64,000 nucleotides of DNA from Gadus chalcogrammus (GCF_026213295.1 NC_079422.1:732195-796194), one strand, 5' to 3'; shown: positions 13,321-26,270, counted from the first letter of the stretch. Notes: generated from the letters alone by a model not told the origin. Made by a program: numbers and translations.

Positions 13321-15600
13321 GTTGGCGCACCATGCAGTTGGTGCTGGACCTCCTCCCTATAGGCCGTCTCATCGTTGTTGCTGATGAGACCAATCACCGT
13401 AGTGTCGTCTGCAAACTTGACAATCGTATTGGAACCATGTATAGTTGTAAAGTCGTAGGTGAAGAGGGAGTAGAGGTGGGGGCTCAGCACACAGCCCTCT
13501 GGAACGCCAGTGTTCAGGGTGAGGGTTTAGGAAGTGTGTTTATCCAACCTGACAGACTGTGGTCTGTTGGTTAGCAAGTCCTGTATCCAGGTGCAGAGGG
13601 AGGTGTTGATGCCCAGCTCAGTAAGCTTGGTGATCAGTTTCGAGGGGATGATGGTGTTGAACGCTGAGCTGAAGTCAATAAACAGCATTCTGACATAGGT
13701 GTTGTTGCTGTCAAGGTGGGAGAGATCGGAGTGGAGTGCCGTGGAGATGGCATCCTCTGTGCTCCTGTTCTGGTGGTAGGCGAATTTGAAAGGGTCCAGT
13801 GTGGGTGGCAGGCAGGTTTTGAGGTGAGCCAGGACCAGCCTCTCGAAGCACCTTGAGATGATGGGGGTAAGTGCAACTGGGCGGAAGTCATTCAGGCTCG
13901 CTGCAGTGGAGTGTTTTGGCACCGGCACGATGGAGGTGGTTTTGAGGCACACGGGGACAACTGCTTGGGCTAGTGACAGCCTGCCTCAGTGGGAGGTTGG
14001 AAAATGTCAGTCCAGACCTCAGTCAGCTGCACAGCACAGGCCCTGAGAACCCGCCCGGGGATACCATCAGGTCCAGCAGCCTTCCGTGCATTAGTCCTGC
14101 TCAGTGCTGCACACACGTTGATGGGGGAGAGAGTGAGGGGCTGGTGGTCTGCAGGGAGCACAGCCTTGATGACCACCTCCCTGTTTTCGCTATCAAAGCG
14201 TCCATAAAAGTGGTTAAGCTCATCAGGAAGGGAGGCGTCACTGGATGGGGGGGAGATGTTGGCCGGTTTGTAATCCGTAATGGCCTGGATGCCCTGCCAC
14301 ATGCGTCGGGGGTCAGAGTTGCTTTTAAAGTGCTCCTCGATCCTCAGCTTGTAGCAGTGCCTGGCCGCTTTGATGCCCCTCTTCAGGTTACCCCTGGATG
14401 AGCTATAGGCCCGAGCATCACCTGAACTGAAGGCGATGTCGCGTGCCTTCAATAGGAGTCTGACCTCTCTGTTCATCCATGGCTTCTGGTTTGGGAATGT
14501 GGTAATCCGTTTGAGGGTGATGACACTGTTGATTTCAGAGTTCATACGTTTCAGAACAGAGGAGGCGTATATGTCAATGTCCGTGTGGGAGTCGATGGTG
14601 GCCTGAGTGGCAAAATCCCTCCAGACAGTGGTACCAAAGCGCTGCTGAAGTGCAGAGTCTGCTCCCTCTGGCCAAACCTTGACTGTCCTCACTGTGGGTT
14701 TCACCCGTCTGATGAGTGGGGAGTACTTAGGCAGTAGGAGCAAAGAGTGGTGGTCAGATTGACCAAGGTGGGGGAGGGGGACGGCTTTGTAAGCATCAGC
14801 TATGTTTGTGTAAACATGGTCTAATGTCTTGTCTCCTCTAGTGGGGCAGGAGACATGTTGGCGGAATTTTGGGAGTACAGACTTTAGGTTGGAGTGGTTG
14901 AAGTCACCCGCAACAATAAAGGCTGCCTCGGGGGCCAGAGTTTGTTGTTTACTAATTGCATTGTGCAGTTCTTTCATTGCAAATGCAGCATTAGCGTCCG
15001 GGGGAATGAAGGCTGCAGTCACAATGGTGGATGTAAACTCTCTAGGCAGATAGAAAGGTCTACATTTATATTAGATATTCTATGTTAACCGAGTAGCGAC
15101 TCTCGATGGTGGTAGTGTCCGTGCACCAAGCTTTATTAACATAAATACACAGACCCCCACCTCTAATCTTATCGGACTCCTTCGTTCTGTCTGCACGGAG
15201 AGCTTAGCGTTCTGCTAGCTCGATGGCGCTATCCGGAACGTTGCTGTTGAGCCAGGTTTCTGTGAAAATCATGATGTTGCTGTCCATAATCCATTTGTTG
15301 GTGGTGATCCTCAGTCGCAGTTCGTCCATTTTGTTAGCCAGGGATCGGACATTGGCGAGAAAGATGCTGGGAAGCGATGGTCTGTGAGGCGCTAGCTTTA
15401 GCCTAGCATTCAGACCTCCGCGCGACCCTCTCTGTTTACATCTGTGACGCCGCTGCCGCCCGTTGGTGCTCCAGCTCCACTTGTCAGTTGGCTCCGCTGT
15501 CCTGGCTATCTCCGAGATGAGACCGAATTCGTCCGTAAAGTTGACGGAATTGCATGAACCGATGTCCAAAAGTTCCTGTCGGCTATACGATGTATACGCT
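13310..15600 (-). pseudogene. CR1/Rex1-group LINE, endonuclease-RT remnant
   Basis: Read on the minus strand, an endonuclease start lies at 15569-15204 (SIFLANVRSLANKMDELRLR, then FTETWLN). The main open frame at 15022-13970 holds the rest of the endonuclease (IVAGDFNHSNLKSVLP, LGQSDHHSL) and the RT entry (KAAGPDGIPGRVL). RT continues in other frames at 13952-13527 ([19 protein letters not shown]) and 13490-13320, with the intact catalytic block FADDTTVIGL. At least three frameshifts break it. Coding stops at about 13310 where a GC-rich repeat begins, so the 3' end is missing, which is unusual for a LINE and points to a later rearrangement. The clade call is by motif only. Confidence 0.82.
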
Positions 15601-16009
15601 AAACTGTTTTAAGCAAAAAGGCTTACAACAAACAAGTAAATTAACACTACTTTGCAAAATCCGGTGAGACACAGGGCTTCGCAAGCTATGCGCGCCACCA
15701 TGGTAACCTGATAATGGGCCTACCTAATAAACCGTTGGAACACCCGAGAACGGAAACCATAGCAAAGCCGGTAAACAAACCCCGAGAAGCCCAATCCCTA
15801 TGAGAGCTCCCAACGCTACGGCCATCCGGAGGCGCACAGAGCTGTTGGCCGTGATATTATGTATACAATAACATTATATTATATACTATTATATATAGAG
15901 CTCCGGGAGACACAAACGGCTACAATCACTTTCTCCTCAATGCTGCAGTTCACCCCGGACTGCACTGCACTGAGTTTGACGGTTGAACGCTGATTGGCTG
16001 TTATGTTAC

Positions 16010-16466
16010 ACATGTCACTCAGTTGTCACGCTGTTGAACGCTGTCATCAAGCAAAATTTGCATCAAAGTTGAAATATTTCAACTCGAGCGAATTTGTCGC
16101 GGCACAAATTCTCGTGAACGCGCTCGCCTGTGCACGGCGGAAGTGTGGCGTGACAAATCAAAACTTGTCGCCGGTTTTCCCTTGCGAAAAATTCGGCAGA
16201 TATGCGTCTCTACGTTCACTTTGTATGGGATCTTGTCGCCCCGTCGCGTTTGGTGTGAACGCACAATGCGCTGGTTACTCGGCGGCGCCATTTGTTTGCT
16301 GCGTTCTGAACCAAAACAAAGCAGCGTGTGTGTGACGTCATGACGCATTTGCCGCAACTGGAACCGATAAGCGGAATCGTTGAGCAGGCTGGCTAATGAT
16401 TCCAAGGAATCGGTGGACTCGGCAACGGTTCTGAACAAGAACCGGTTCTCGATTCCCGTCCCTACC
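16010..16466. mobile_element. Non-autonomous DNA transposon remnants, hAT-type tip
   Basis: From about 16340 to 16466 the sequence ends AACCGGTTCTCGATTCCCGT then CCCTA, the reverse complement of a common fish hAT tip (TAGGGACGGGAATCGAGAAC). Before it, 16010-16270 carries GTCGCGTTTGGTGTGAACGC, a phrase usual in Harbinger-like MITEs. Both are fragments with no coding potential, and the exact borders are not resolved. Confidence 0.45.
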
Positions 16467-16639
16467 GGCGGGAGACAATCGCAGGCAACAATCCCTTTCT
16501 CCTCCATGTCGCGGTTCAGTCAAAGCCAAAGTTAAAGCCAAAGTGTCAAAGCCAAAGTTTGTTTCCCCCAATACCTTCTCAACCATGACTGAGATAACCC
16601 TCCGCTTCCACATCAATCTGAAGTAGACTGAACTGCAAC

Positions 16640-16860
16640 ATGATTGAAAGGAATTTTGCCCGCGATTGTTGACCGCGATTGTCTCCAGCCGGAGGCACCA
16701 CCGCAGAGGCAACACCGCAGAGGCAACACCGCCGATGCAGCGGGCAGCGGGCAGCAGGCAGTGGGCAGCGGGCAGCGGGGCACCGGCGGGAGACAATCCC
16801 GGTCAACAATCGCGGGCAACAATCCCTTTCTCCTCCACGTTGCAGTTCATGTACTACAGG
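16640..16860. repeat. GC-rich foldback repeat
   Basis: The left arm (about 16652-16700, TTGCCCGCGATTGTTGACCG) and right arm (about 16787-16840, its inverted counterpart GGTCAACAATCGCGGGCAAC) flank a core of GAGGCAACACCGCA and GCAGCGGGCAGC repeats. It would form a hairpin with a ~90-bp GC-rich loop. A single right-arm copy lies at 16465-16510. Confidence 0.75.
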
Positions 16861-17048
16861 GAGTCAAAGCCAAAGTTCCTTTCCCCCAATTCCTTCTCAA
16901 CCATGTGTGAGATAACCTCCACTACGAGTCTCGTTGTGGAAATACCAGAGACGTCAGAGAACCCGATATGTCATGCGCCATAAAACAAACAGCAGATCGG
17001 TTATCCAAATAACAAAGAAGTGTACAACACACACGTTTCAGTGTGTGT

Positions 17049-17165
<117 letters not shown>

Positions 17166-17462
17166 GCGCTCGCACGGTCGTAGCTCATTGTCTCATTGGC
17201 GGGCCAAATTCTCTGTGCGGGCAAAGCATTGAACAGTTGAAGGGGCAAAGCAGAGAAAGGGGAGGTAACATGTCCCTGTATGATGACATACAGGAAAATT
17301 CCAAATCGGGGCATCTGAGCTTTGTTTTTACAAAGGCAGAGTAGGATACCTAGTCCTGGTTTTACACCTAACAACATTTCTAGCTACTATGGGACTATAG
17401 GCAGGCTAGGGGAACTCATATTAATGTTAGAAAACCTCAGAAATTTTCATGCCATGGGACCT

Positions 17463-18086
17463 TTAACACACATCAACCAGTCGCCAGCACACAGCACTGT
17501 GAGGGATTCATTAGTCTGTGTTCTCCTAAGAAGAACCTGTGTCGATGCCCAAGCCCTGAAGTCTTCTGCGACACCGATAAGCATCTCATCAAGGGACATC
17601 CGTTTGGGATCCATTTCGTTTAATGATCGACAAATCATCTGTTTTTTATTTTGCAATTAGACTTATACAGCAATTGTCGTATGCAAGAAATTTAATTTAA
17701 AATAAATGAGCTTAAATTGAAAGCAGATATTTGGATATTCGTTTATTCAATATTTAGACCACTACCCATATAGAGAAATTGTAATCCTATTGTATTACTC
17801 CTTGTATGACAAGGATTAATGATTTCACACAAGGATTTACTTTACGTCATCCAATGGCGTAATGTAAATCATGATGTTATCTCTTCTGTTCTAGAGCCTG
17901 TTTTTTCAAGAATTCACAAGCTAACAATGTAACATTTCAATTGTTGCATTCATGTTTACAAAAGGATCCCGTTTTATATTTTTCAATGTATTTTTTTCTC
18001 AAAATCTGAAGTATAATGCTACATAATTGGTTCCTCAATTTTTTTTTCTTAATAATTTTGTACAAATGCTTTACACTGGAATTGTT
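17463..18086. other. AT-rich spacer, nothing recognised
   Basis: There are no convincing open frames or transposon ends between the TTAA composite and the satellite-bearing element. Confidence 0.6.
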
Positions 18087-18913
18087 CAACCTGGTCTCAC
18101 AGGAATCCGTGAAATGACTACGGTCGGACGAATAACTCGAAATCCGTGGACACATCACGGAAACACGCAGATTTCCGTGATGTGTCCACGGAATTCGCTC
18201 CAATGCAAGTTAATGACGCTGATATTCCGTGGCTCACACACGGATCCCCGTTTCAACGAGCGAGTCGACCATGGGGGCTTAACTCAAAACCCGGGGTGGT
18301 CTCACTGAAACACTTAAATTGTCCTTGTTGTGTCCACGGAAGTTGCTCCAATGCAAGTAAATGACAATGATATTCCGTGGCACACACACAGATTCCCGTT
18401 TCAATCTGTGTGTGTGTGCAGGGCCGTTGCACTAAATCCTGGGCCCCTATACACGAGGTACTGATGGGGCCCCCCCCCCCCCCCCCCTCGATTGTTGACG
18501 GGGGGGGGGTAGAACGATTGTTGACGGGGGGGGGGGGGGGAGGGGAGGCCATGTGCGACTCCTAACACTATGGGCTGGTGGATAATTCGAATTTTTTTAT
18601 TTTTGCCTTGGGCCCCCCCACGACTGCCTCACTTTCCCCCGCAGTCCGTCGGCCCTGTGTGTGTGCTCCCGCTTCAATCTGTGTGTGTGCCACATTTGAC
18701 CACAGCGGGGGCTTAACTCAAAATCCTTGGTGGTCTGACGGAATCACTTCAATTGTCTGTGATGTGGCCACGGAATTTGCTCCAATGCAAGTAAATGACA
18801 CTGTTATTCCGTGGCTCACACACGGATATCGGCGTGTTTCCGTGATGTAGCCACGGATTTCGAGTTAAGCGTCCGACCGTATTCATTTCACGGATTCCTG
18901 TGAGACCATGTTG
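18087..18913. mobile_element. Satellite-bearing transposon with ~75-bp terminal inverted repeats
   Basis: The left end CAACCTGGTCTCACAGGAAT (from 18087) and right end ATTCCTGTGAGACCATGTTG (to 18913) are inverted counterparts that stay alike for about 75 bp, through CTCGAAATCCGTGG and ATCACGGAAACACG. Between them lie several diverged units of the satellite that forms the array at 21767-25928. A 239-bp hAT-type MITE is inserted at 18419-18657. There is no coding sequence, I could not find a target duplication, and the superfamily is unknown. Confidence 0.75.
18419..18657. mobile_element. hAT-type MITE, 239 bp, TSD TGTGTGTG
   Basis: The termini CAGGGCCG (18419) and CGGCCCTG (18657) are inverted repeats, flanked on both sides by the 8-bp repeat TGTGTGTG. 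That duplication lies in a TG-rich stretch and so is less telling than usual. The interior contains a C17-19 run and two G10-16 runs. Confidence 0.75.
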
Positions 18914-19319
18914 CAACTGTTCTCTTGTCAGCTTGTGAATTAAAACCAGGCTCTAGTGGCAGATCATAATGAACATGACCTGTGCACAGAGGAGACCGCC
19001 GAGCCACCACTACTTACCTCTAACAACAGCACTGTGCTTCAATATTAGGAGATCTAAAATGAAATCCCCCTCCAATCGTCCAGCCATCGCTGAGCCAGCT
19101 GAGCAGTGATGGGTGGAGGGGCAGAAGGTGTCCAGGCTGCCTGCCAACCGGTCGATTTCTGCAGCGGCCGCCGAGGCGGGAACAGGACAGGACGCAGTCC
19201 AGATGGTTGCTTCATTTGGACAACCAAGAGATCTGGAGAGATGGGGATTGATTTACAGTGGTATCAATGAGTTAAGCACGGAAGCCAGAGGCAAGACACA
19301 AACAACTTGGAAACAATGT

Positions 19320-19320
<1 letters not shown>

Positions 19321-19357
<37 letters not shown>
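19321..19357. repeat. (CA)n microsatellite
   Basis: Pure CA run of 37 bp. Confidence 0.97.
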
Positions 19358-19358
<1 letters not shown>

Positions 19359-19487
19359 ATACACAAACAGATGCACACGTCCACAGAAGTCTGATGGTGT
19401 CTGCCTCGCTGTGCGAGTCAGCCCCGTATAGAGAGGAAGTAATCACAACACAACGCTTTTCTTTCCACTTCATGACTCCATGAATCT

Positions 19488-19490
<3 letters not shown>

Positions 19491-19585
<95 letters not shown>

Positions 19586-19594
19586 TTGTGTGTG
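19491..19594. repeat. (TG)n microsatellite
   Basis: TG run of about 104 bp with one TA and one TTTG interruption near its end. Confidence 0.97.
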
Positions 19595-19788
19595 AGAGAA
19601 TTAATCCTCTCCACAGGATGCAGATCAAACAGACTGAGTAAAATGTAGAGCAGCGGAAAATTTAGCAGCTGTTACGGCAGCGGACCTCTCTATCTCCCAG
19701 TGGAACTGTTCAATGTACTGACACACACACCTAGGCGTGTATACACACAAAGGAGGATGGTTTAACACACACACGCATGCACCCACAC

Positions 19789-19790
<2 letters not shown>

Positions 19791-19833
<43 letters not shown>
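19791..19833. repeat. (CA)n microsatellite
   Basis: CA run of 43 bp. Confidence 0.97.
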
Positions 19834-19835
<2 letters not shown>

Positions 19836-20383
19836 TATGTGTTTCCACACATATTTTCTGTATGTTCATTTGGATTCAGATGTGTTCTTTCCTGAACTGC
19901 TTGTATTAAAACTCTACCCCTCTGTGTTGTGTTGTTAACTGGATTCAGAGGTGTACTGTACACTGCCTGTTCCTGTTCCTGTACTGCTTGCATTTTAAAA
20001 GTGTCACTCACAGCAGATCACCGCGGTTATCCCTGACCCCCCACCTGGATTCACACTCCTCATTAAGAGAAACAAACTGGATTGGTTGTACAGCAGCAAT
20101 GCCAAAGAGCTCAGGAATAATAAAAAAAATACAAAAATACAAAAGGTTTAATTAAAAAGCACACAGTATTGCAGTTATACCATCCTCCTTTGTGTGTAAT
20201 AGAAATAACAAAGTATTCTCCGGACCTGTTCTCAGTTTCTCTCACTGAAAAGCAAATCATAAAACCGCTCACAAACACCCACACATCCACACACCTGCAC
20301 ACACACCCAAACAACCACACACACACCCATATACCAACACACACAACGACACACAACCGCACAAACACCCACATACACACACC

Positions 20384-20486
<103 letters not shown>

Positions 20487-20908
20487 TCACTCTCACTCCC
20501 AATGGAAGTAACAAATCATGCCATGACTTTATTTCCTGTCAGTGACTGATTAAATCATTACCAAAGCACTGAGATTGAGCCCATAGCTCGTGGTGTGTAT
20601 TATTTGTGCGCACATTTGTGTTTGTTGATTTACGACCTAGAAGAAACAGTTTCCTCAGTCAATCGTTTCTGTGGCTTAATGAGGTATAAAAGTGGAATCT
20701 GGCACAAAATCGCAGGCATTTCGTTACAGAAATCTCGGCATCAGGTCCATATCAATCACACATTGGATCAAGGATCTATCAGAAGGGACCTGTTTCAACT
20801 GTGTTAAGTTTGTTTAGTTTATGAATAAGACCTCAACTCTGTCTCTTTCCCTCCCTCCCCAGCCCCCACGCCTTTTTTCCATATTCATGTGGTTTTCATT
20901 CCCCTGGT

Positions 20909-20942
20909 CATTCCCTCCCTTGCCGGAGCAAGGGAGGGAATG
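20909..20942. repeat. Perfect hairpin, 14-bp arms
   Basis: CATTCCCTCCCTTG and CAAGGGAGGGAATG are exact reverse complements separated by CCGGAG. No element context is seen. Confidence 0.9.
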
Positions 20943-21436
20943 GAACCCCAACACGCCTTCCGGCACTGAATGAAGGGAGCCTCATTCTTTCTGGTACACC
21001 TTCAGTCCACCCCTACGTCTGTGACATGTCTAACAGAGTGCTTCGACACTGTTCAACATGTTCTACAGTATAATCGCCTCTTGGAGAAAGCTCCTCATCA
21101 TAGCTTTTTATCCGGGTAATGACACTTGTGGGGGAGTAAGAAAGAGAGCGTATTTAAGAGACATTTACTCAAGTATGCCAAAGCCCAGCGAAAGACTTGC
21201 AAATGAAAACATTTTAATTTCACTAAAAGGCCCTGCTACACTTTCACAAGGAAATTACTCCATGTACACAGGCTCACACATGACCATTCAACATGTTTTT
21301 TTCTTTTATTGAATCCGTCACTCATGGCCGCCTTGTGTTGTCAGGCTTGAGGATCTTACCGTCAAAGCCGGTGACTCCGGCCTCAGTTGAGATGTGAGGA
21401 GTAGAGAATGTAGTGTGCCTAGTGATAGTTTAATAA

Positions 21437-21580
21437 ACACACACACATGCATACACAAAACACACCCACATATCATGTACACGTCACGTACACACACAAA
21501 CACAGACACACACACACACACAAAACACACGCACACGTCACGTAAACACACACACACACACACACACACAAAACACAAGA
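21437..21580. repeat. CA-rich interrupted microsatellite
   Basis: CA repeats broken by ACGTCACGTA phrases at about 21480, 21535 and 21580, forming a loose ~50-bp higher period. Confidence 0.85.
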
Positions 21581-21766
21581 ACACGTCACATACACAAACA
21601 TGACGGGCCGCCTGGGACAGAATTCATATTTTGTCTTACACACTATTATAATCTCGCATATACACAACTATACTCATACACACACACACACTATTATACT
21701 CCTTAACATGTATGCATGAGAGTGTATAGTCATGTATGTGAAAGAGTATAGTAGTGTCAACCTTAT

Positions 21767-24700
21767 CTCACAGGAATCCGTGAAATGACTACGGACGCTC
21801 AACTCGAAATCCGTGGCCACATCACGGAAACACGCCGATTTCCGTGATGTGGCCACGGAATTCGCTCCAATGCAAGTCAATGACACTGATGATCCGTGGC
21901 TCACACACGGATCCCTGTTTCAACGAGCGAGTCGACCAAGGGCGCTTGACTCAAAACCCGTGGTGGTCTCACTGAAACACTTGAATTGTCCTTGATGTGT
22001 CCACGGAAGTTGCTCCAATGCAAGTAAATTACACTGATATTCCGTGGCACACACACAGATTCCCGTTTCAATCTGTGTGTGCCACAGTTGACCAAGGCGG
22101 GGGCTTAACTCAAAATCCGTGGTGGTCTGACGGAATCACTTAAATTGTCTGTGATGTAGCCACGGAATTTGCTCCAATGCAAGTATAACAGTGTATAACA
22201 AGTATATGACACTGTTATTCCGTGGTTTCATACACGGATCCCCGTTTCAACGAGCGAGTCGACCACGGGCGCTTAACTCACAGTCCGTGGTGGTCTCACG
22301 GAATCACTTAAATTGTCCGTGATGTTGCCACGGTTTTTGCTCCAATGCAAGTAAATGAACATGTTATTCGGTGGCTCACACACGGATCCCCGTTTCAACG
22401 AGCGAGTCGACCACGGGCGCTTAACTCAAAATCCGTGGTGGTCTCACGGAATCACTTAAATTGTCCGTGATGGGGCCACGGAATTTGCTCCAATGCAAGT
22501 AAATGACACTGTGATTCCGTGGCTCGCACACGGATCCCCGTTTCAACGAGCGAGTCGACCACGGGCGCTTAACTCAAATTCCGTGGTGGTCTCACGGAAT
22601 CACTTAAATTGCCCGTGATGTGGCCACGGAATTTGCTCCAATGCAAGTAAATGACACTGTTATTCCGTGGCTCACACACGGATCCCCGTTTGAACGAGCG
22701 ATTCGACCACGGGCGCTTAACTCAAATTCTGTGGTGGTCTCACGGAATCACTTAAATTGTCCATGATGTGGGCACGGAATTTGCTCCAATGCAAGTAAAT
22801 GACACTGTTATTCCGTGGCTCACAGACGGACCCCCGTTTCAACAAGCGAGTCGACCACGGGCGCCTAACTCAAAGTCTGTGGTGGTCTCACGGAATCACT
22901 TAAATTGCCCGTGATGTGGCCACGGAATTTGCTCCAATGCAAGTAAATGACACTGTTATTCCCTGCTTCACACACGGATCCCTGTTTCAACGAGCGAGTC
23001 GACCACGGGCGCTTAACTCACAGTTCGTTGTGGTCTCACGGAATCACTTAAATTGCCCGTGATGTGGCCACGGAATTTGCTCCGATGCAAGTAAATGACA
23101 CTGTTATTCCGTGGTTCACACACGGATCCCTGTTTCAACGAGCGAGTCGACCACGGGCGCTTAACTCACAGTTCGTTGTGGTCTCACGGAATAACTTAAA
23201 TTGTCTGTGATGTTGCCACGGAATTTGCTCCAATGCAAGTAAATGACACTTTTATTCCGTGACTCACACACGGATCCCCGTTTCAACGAGCGAGTCGACC
23301 ACGGGCGCTTAACTCAAAGTCCGTGGTGGTCTCACGGAATCACTTAAATTGCCCGTGATGTGGCCACGGAATTTGCTGCAATGCAAGTAAATGACACCGT
23401 TATTCCGTGGTTCACACACGGATCCCTGTTTCAACGAGCGAGTCGACCACGGGCGCTTAACTCACAGTTCGTTGTGGTCTCACGGAATAACTTAAATTGT
23501 CCGTGATGCGGCCACGGAATTTGCTCCAATGCAAGTTAATGAACATGTTATTCGGTGGCTCACACACGGATCCCCGTTTCAACAAGCGAGTCGACCACGG
23601 GCGCCTAACTCAAAGTCTGTGGTGGTCTCACGGAATCACTTAAATTGCCCGTGATGTGGCCACGGAATTTGCTCCAATGCAAGTAAATGACACTGTTATT
23701 CCCTGGTTCACACACGGATCCCTGTTTCAACGAGCGAGTCGACCACGGGCGCTTAACTCACAGTTCGTTGTGGTCTCACGGAATCACTTAAATTGCCCGT
23801 GATGTGGCCACGGAATTTGCTCCGATGCAAGTAAATGACACTGTTATTCCGTGGTTCACACACGGATCCCTGTTTCAACGAGCGAGTCGACCACGGGCGC
23901 TTAACTCACAGTTCGTTGTGGTCTCACGGAATAACTTAAATTGTCTGTGATGTTGCCACGGAATTTGCTCCAATGCAAGTAAATGACACTTTTATTCCGT
24001 GACTCACACACGGATCCCCGTTTCAACGAGCGAGTCGACCACGGGCGCTTAACTCAAAGTCCGTGGTGGTCTCACGGAATCACTTAAATTGCCCGTGATG
24101 TGGCCACGGAATTTGCTCCAATGCAAGTAAATGACACTGTTATTCCGTGGTTCACACACGGATCCCTGTTTCAACGAGCGAGTCGACCACGGGCGCTTAA
24201 CTCACAGTTCGTTGTGGTCTCACGGAATAACTTAAATTGTCCGTGATGCGGCCACGGAATTTGCTCCAATGCAAGTTAATGAACATGTTATTCGGTGGCT
24301 CACACACGGATCCCCGTTTCAACGAGCGAGTCGACCACGGGCGCTTAACTCAAAATCCGTGGTGGTCTCACGGAATCACTTAAATTGTCCGTGATGTGGC
24401 CATGGAATTTGCTCCAATGCAAGTTAATGACACTGTGATTCCGTGGCTCACACACGGATCCCCGTTTCAACGAGCGAGTCGACCACGGGCGCTTAACTCA
24501 AATTCCGTGGTGGTCTCAAGGAATCACTTAAATTGTCCGTGATGTGGCCACGGAATTTGCTCCAATGCAAGTATATGACACTGTTATTCGGTGGCTCACA
24601 CACGGATCCCTGTTTCAACAAGCGATTCGACCACGGGCGCTTAACTCAAATTCTGTGGTGGTCTCACGGAATCACTTAAATTGTCCATGATGTGGGCACG

Positions 24701-25928
24701 GAATTTGCTCCAATGCAAGTAAATGACACTGTTATTCCGTGGCTCACAGACGGATCCCCGTTTCAACAAGCGAGTCGACCACGGGCGCTTAACTCAAAGT
24801 CTGTGGTGGTCTCACGGAATCACTTAAATTGCCCGTGATGTGGCCACGGAATTTGCTCCAATGCAAGTAAATGACACTGTTATTCCGTGGCTCACACACG
24901 GATCCCCGTTTCAACGAGCGATTCGACCACAGGCGCTTAACTCAAATTCTGTGGTGGTCTCACGGAATCACTTAAATTGTCCATGATGTGGGCACGGAAT
25001 TTGCTCCAATGCAAGTAAATGACACTGTTATTCCGTGGCTCACAAACAGATCCCCGTTTCAACAAGCGAGTCGACCACGGGCACTTAACTCAAAGTCTGT
25101 GGTGGTCTCACGGAATCACTTAAATTGCCCGTGATGTGGCCACGGAATTTGCTCCAATGCAAGTAAATGACACTGTTATTCCGTGGTTCACACACGGATC
25201 CCTGTTTCAACGAGCGAGTCGACCACGGGCGCTTAACTCACAGTTCGTTGTGGTCTCACGGAATCACTTAAATTGCCCGTGATGTGGCCACGGAATTTGT
25301 TCCAATGCAAGTAAATGACACTGTTATTCTGTGGTTCACACACGGATCCCTGTTTCAACGAGCGAGTCGACCACGGGCGCTTAACTCACAGTTCGTTGTG
25401 GTCTCACGGAATAACTTAAATTGTCCGTGATGCGGCCACGGAATTTGCTCCAATGCAAGTGAATGACACTTTTATTCCGTGGCTCACACACGGATCCCCG
25501 TTTCAACGAGCGAGTCGACCACGGGCGCTTAACTCAAATTCCGTGGTGGTCTCACGGAATCACTTAAATTGTCCGTGATGTGGCCACGGAATTTGCTCCA
25601 ATGCAAGTAAATGACACTGTTATTCCATGGCTCACACACGGATCCCCGTTTCAACGAGTCGACCACGGGCGCTTAACTCAAAGTCTGTGGTGGTCTCACG
25701 GAATAACTTAAATTGTCCGTGATGCGGCCACGGAATTTGCTCCAATGCAAGTGAATGACACTTTTATTCCGTGGCTCACACACGGATCCCCGTTTCAACG
25801 AGCGAGTCGACCACGGGCGCTTAACTCAAATTCTGTGGTGGTCTCACTGAATCACTTAAATTGTCCGTGATGTGGCCACAGAATTTGCTCCAATGCAAGT
25901 TAATGACACTGATATTCCGTGGCACACA
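21767..25928. repeat. Satellite array, about 27 units of ~148 bp, led by a transposon end
   Basis: The array opens with the left terminal sequence also seen at 18087 (TCTCACAGGAATCCGTGAAA). It then repeats a unit containing CCGTTTCAACGAGCGAGTCG, GGTGGTCTCACGGAATCACT and TTTGCTCCAATGCAAGTAAA. The CAACGAGCGAGTCGACC block recurs about every 148 bp, for example near 22250, 22397, 22545, 22840 and 22988, to about 25797. The first two or three units are diverged and resemble the interior of the 18087-18913 element; later ones are nearly uniform. Groups of five units repeat as a block of about 740 bp. No open frame spans it. It stops in mid unit where a new sequence begins with CCAACCCGGTATCACGC at 25929. 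Confidence 0.95.
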
Positions 25929-26054
25929 CCAACCCGGTATCACGCCAAGGCGTGAAATAGATACGTTGGTCCACATCGCAAGGGGGCTAGACGTTCTCCT
26001 ACCATTTATTAGCTTTATTATCTGAATGGGACATGCAATATTTTAGGACAGATA
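25929..26054. other. Short segment with a CCAACCCGGTATCACGC end
   Basis: This non-satellite segment breaks the array. Its first 17 bases recur as an exact reverse complement at 33280-33296, and it also contains CCAAGGCGTGAAATAG. It may be the left tip of a larger element. Confidence 0.45.
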
Positions 26055-26270
26055 CACCAACATGGTCTCACAGGAATCCGTGAAATGACTACGGTCGGAC
26101 ACTTAACTCGAAATCCTTGGCCACATCACGGAAACACGCCGATATCCGTGTGTGAGCCACGGAATAACAGTGTCATTTACTTGCATTGGAGCAAATTCCG
26201 TGGCCACATCACGGACAATTGAAGTGATTCCGTCAGACCACCACGGATTTTGAGTTAAGCCCCCGCTCTT
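26055..26270. mobile_element. Inverted terminal half of the satellite-bearing transposon
   Basis: The sequence begins CAACATGGTCTCACAGGAAT. It is the reverse complement of about 18700-18913, including ATATCCGTGTGTGAGCCACG and AGTGATTCCGTCAGACCACC. So it is the right end of the same family in opposite orientation, stopping where the satellite interior would continue. Confidence 0.8.

Noticed and set aside
13107..13574. 155-codon Pro/Arg/Gly-rich frame
   Set aside because: It spans the GC-rich repeat and the antisense of the LINE RT.
21767..25928. Regular repeats with near-constant spacing, CRISPR-like at first sight
   Set aside because: Units are 148 bp and repeat throughout, with no unique spacers. 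The genome is eukaryotic. It is a satellite.
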